This document shows positions 61,560-64,000 of a stretch of 64,000 bases of DNA, in pieces. The position numbers and the translations under genes were made by a program. Every line of letters begins with the position of its first letter. The first letter of the stretch is position 1. The DNA comes from Lysobacterales bacterium (GTDB lineage: Bacteria; Pseudomonadota; Gammaproteobacteria; Xanthomonadales; Xanthomonadaceae): contig JADKCY010000001.1 in assembly GCA_016718605.1 (NCBI GenBank), positions 124,001 to 188,000 of the forward strand, written 5' to 3'. The notes below the pieces were generated by a model. It saw nothing but the letters and a program-made list of their open reading frames with translations. It made no database searches and was not told where the DNA came from.

Positions 61560-64000
61560 TCAACCCAGCAGTCGCGTCATCAGTGCGCGCAACGCCATCG
61601 GCTTCAATGGCTTGTGCAGCAACCACGCCCCACTGTCACGGACAGCGCTACGAACGGCTTCACTGTGATCGGCGGTGATGATGACGCAAGGTATATCGTG
61701 TGCGCTGACTGGCAGGCGCTCACGCAACGCCAGGCCGGTATCGCCATCATCCAAATGAAAGTCGAACAGCAGCAACGCCGGCTGGCGCTGCAATAGCGCC
61801 AACTGGACCTCAGACTCATTCCGCGCTGAAACCACTTCGCACTGCCAGCCGCGCAATAGCTCGCGCATTGCAGCAAGTACGCCGGCATCATTGTCCAGCA
61901 CCAACACGCACTTGCCTTGCGCATCCACACGGGTGCTCTCTGCCTTGACGCTCATCATCGTCATGGCCGCGGCACGTGGCAACGTCAAAGAAAAAACCGT
62001 GCCGCGCCCAAAGTGAGACTTCAGTGTGATGCGATGCTGAAGTAATCGGGCGATCCGGTCGGAAATCGCAAGACCCAAACCCAATCCCTGCCCGCCTCGA
62101 TCTAGACGGCGGAACTCCTCGAAGATCACGCCCTGATCACGCTCGCGGATACCCATCCCGCTGTCCCACACCTCAACCACCAAATCCGCACCTCGTCGCC
62201 GGCATCCAAGCAAGACCCCACCACGCTGCGTATAGCGGACCGCGTTGGCAAGAAAGTTCTGCAACACACGGCGCAGCAATTGAACATCACTGCGAACCCA
62301 TAACACGGTCCGTACCGCGCGAAGTCGCAGACCTTTGGCTTCTGCCAACAAGCCAAACTCCTTGGCAAGGGCCTGCAGCAATGGGTCCAAGGGGAAACTC
62401 TCAATACTCGGCGACAATCCTCCCGAGTCCAATCGGGAGATGTCCAGCAGCCCAGCCAACAAAGACTCCGCAGCATCCAGCGAGGCACTGATATCCCCTA
62501 GCGAGCGCCGATACTCGTCATGCTGCATCCGCTGCTGCAGTGCATGGGTGAATAGATGCGCCGCATTAAGGGGTTGCGCCAGATCGTGGCTGACCGCAGC
62601 AAGCCAACGAGTCTTGGCCTGATTGGCACGCTCGGCCTCGGCGCGCGCGGATTCCGACTCGACAGTGCGCTCCCGCACGCGCTGCTCCAAGGTCTCATTG
62701 GCGAACTTCAACTCGGCCTCCGCGTGACGAAAGGCAGTGACATCCGTAAATGTTGCGACAAAGCCTCCGCCAGGCATGGGGTTGCCACGAATTTCCACCG
62801 TCGCACCATCACGAAACGTCCGCTCGGTAACGTAGGGCGTACCCGCTCGCATATGGCGAAGACGGCGTTGGATGTCGATTTCGACATCGGCTCCCTGCTG
62901 CCAAAGTCTTTGCAGGTTGAATCGAAGCAGGTGATCTACCGGCACACCAATCTGCAGCAAATGCGGCGGATAGAGGAAAAGGTCTTGATATCGCTGATTC
63001 CAAGCCACGAGGCGCAGATCGCGATCGACCACGGAAATGCCCTGCCCCATATTCTCCAGCGCGGCTTCCAACACACGTTGATTGAATCGAAGCGCCTGCG
63101 AAGCTTCGCCCACAATCGCTGCCACGGCCTCCAGATCATGGCCATGCGCTCGACGCGCTGCATCCAGCAGAAGACGTGCCGAGGCAGCGCCCAATACCGT
63201 TGCCAACTCGCCCTCGACCGCGCTTTCCAACTCCGTCGGCGCCAGGCGGTCGCGTGGTGCATCGGGAATCATCAGGCCAACCCGCTCCGGTGGCAGAAAG
63301 CGCAGTGCGACATCCCGCAAGGTGCCATAGTCCAATCCCGTCGGTCGTGAGACGCGTGTGAGAGGACGGCGTAACGCCAGCAGCAATGTCAGCCCGGTAG
63401 CAGCAAACAAGCTCACGAAGACTGCCCGTGTGGTTCGACTCCAACTTGACAGCCCCAGAAACTGGTCTGGCAGTAACCAGGAAACCCCTGGGGAAATTCC
63501 CGACCAATAGTTCCCCCCCGAACCAAACGCGTCCATTAGACTCGGCACCAACAAAATCCAGCACCACAGCGCAAATCCGAATAGCAGGCCAGCTAAAACC
63601 GCACGCGGCGGCATGCGCGGAGCCCAAACTGCAAATCCAAGTGCCGGCGCAATGGTCGCTACCGCAGAAAAGGACAAGGCACCGATGTCCGCCAAAGCCT
63701 CGGCACCCGCCAAGGTTCGACTGTAGGCCCACGCCAGCAGGATCACGGTCAGAATGATCAGCCGCCGTTGCAGCAGTACACTGCCGCGTAAGCTGCGGCC
63801 ATCGCGCGCGGCCCAGGCGCCACGTAAGAGCACCGGCGCGATCCAATGGTTCCCGATCATCAAACTGAGCGCCAAGGTGGCGAGAATTACCATACCCGTC
63901 GCAGCGCTCAGCCCTCCCAGAAACGCCAACACCGCCACAGCATCAGCCCCCACGGAGAGTGGCAGCGCCAGCACAAACAGGTCGGATGGAACGCCAAGTG
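61560..64000 (-). CDS. Hybrid histidine kinase with SSS-type membrane domain (5'-truncated by the window edge)
   Basis: At least 812 residues; the frame stays open to the right window edge, so the N-terminus is missing. Visible membrane part (to about residue 210) has helices with GFSAATGMV-like sequence (FLGGLSAATGMVILATLALS) matching the sodium:solute symporter (PutP) sensor module of NahK/CbrA-like kinases. Then a PAS domain (NMGQGISVVDRDLRLVAWNQ), histidine-kinase dimerisation with SHDLAQPLNAAH, an ATPase domain (GVLLGCRR..., GQGLGLGLAISDRIARLL), and a C-terminal receiver (LFDFHLDDGDTG, phospho-Asp). The start codon is outside; GTG 63974 is internal. It may sense a small carbon compound; the partner regulator is not in view. 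Confidence 0.92.
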   Translation of the reverse strand, partial: LGVPSDLFVLALPLSVGADAVAVLAFLGGLSAATGMVILATLALSLMIGNHWIAPVLLRGAWAARDGRSLRGSVLLQRRLIILTVILLAWAYSRTLAGAEALADIGALSFSAVATIAPALGFAVWAPRMPPRAVLAGLLFGFALWCWILLVPSLMDAFGSGGNYWSGISPGVSWLLPDQFLGLSSWSRTTRAVFVSLFAATGLTLLLALRRPLTRVSRPTGLDYGTLRDVALRFLPPERVGLMIPDAPRDRLAPTELESAVEGELATVLGAASARLLLDAARRAHGHDLEAVAAIVGEASQALRFNQRVLEAALENMGQGISVVDRDLRLVAWNQRYQDLFLYPPHLLQIGVPVDHLLRFNLQRLWQQGADVEIDIQRRLRHMRAGTPYVTERTFRDGATVEIRGNPMPGGGFVATFTDVTAFRHAEAELKFANETLEQRVRERTVESESARAEAERANQAKTRWLAAVSHDLAQPLNAAHLFTHALQQRMQHDEYRRSLGDISASLDAAESLLAGLLDISRLDSGGLSPSIESFPLDPLLQALAKEFGLLAEAKGLRLRAVRTVLWVRSDVQLLRRVLQNFLANAVRYTQRGGVLLGCRRRGADLVVEVWDSGMGIRERDQGVIFEEFRRLDRGGQGLGLGLAISDRIARLLQHRITLKSHFGRGTVFSLTLPRAAAMTMMSVKAESTRVDAQGKCVLVLDNDAGVLAAMRELLRGWQCEVVSARNESEVQLALLQRQPALLLFDFHLDDGDTGLALRERLPVSAHDIPCVIITADHSEAVRSAVRDSGAWLLHKPLKPMALRALMTRLLG

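Overview
The window reads as a continuous, gene-dense chromosomal segment of a gammaproteobacterium, most likely of the Lysobacterales (Xanthomonadales) or a close relative. The evidence is a high G+C content, ZipA and FimV (both essentially gammaproteobacterial), the prmB-aroC-asd-fimV-truA-trpFBA gene order, the divergent tesA / ybbAP pair, a long NAD-dependent DNA ligase next to zipA, and Pseudomonas-like regulatory signals. I see no insertion sequence, phage, CRISPR array, integron or rRNA. About 56 protein genes and one tRNA can be supported. The first gene (transketolase) and the last gene (hybrid histidine kinase) run off the window.

Layout. 1-5.6 kb: transketolase, a fused phosphoglycolate phosphatase/CbbY protein and a Calvin-type class II aldolase, then Sua5 and tRNA-Arg(CCT). 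5.7-17.9 kb, minus strand: a wax ester synthase/DGAT and a lipoprotein, then (in transcription order) prmB, aroC, asd, fimV, truA, trpF, trpB, trpA. 18-21.8 kb, plus strand: tag, metG, rsxA, rsxB. 21.9-23.7 kb: a Pit phosphate transporter with its DUF47 partner behind a PhoB-box-like site. 24-28.1 kb: an aldehyde dehydrogenase/DUF779 pair divergent from a sigma-54 activator, with a near-consensus -24/-12 promoter and a palindromic candidate enhancer between them. 28.2-34.5 kb: a secreted beta-helix protein, thiopurine methyltransferase, an MFS transporter, photolyase and YceH. 34.5-42.1 kb: ClpB with a heat-shock-type promoter, a two-domain VOC protein with a WYL regulator, ZipA and LigA. 42.1-47.9 kb, minus strand: membrane proteins, a carboxymuconolactone decarboxylase-like/glutaredoxin pair, and the YbbAP-type ABC exporter. 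47.9-61.6 kb: TesA, an M15 peptidase, a DUF5666-like secreted protein, DUF2062, AlkA, a glycine-zipper protein, glutaryl-CoA dehydrogenase, a secreted amidohydrolase, CnoX, TesB, a DUF2007-like protein, a MarR regulator, a membrane-fused ECF sigma factor and Bpt. 61.6 kb to the end: an SSS-domain hybrid histidine kinase.

Points that go beyond routine annotation: (1) a pair of diverged ~120-bp hairpin-rich repeats, at 14.5 kb and (inverted) 44.5 kb; (2) a shared AL(F/I)xx(x)GFE C-terminal tail on two otherwise unrelated secreted proteins, possibly a lineage-specific sorting tag; (3) an ECF sigma factor carrying its own polytopic membrane domain; (4) a Gph-CbbY fusion inside a cbb-like cluster; (5) an orphan rsxAB pair; (6) a strong terminator only about 28 nt upstream of truA-trpFBA. 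All calls come from reading the sequence; no database search was possible.
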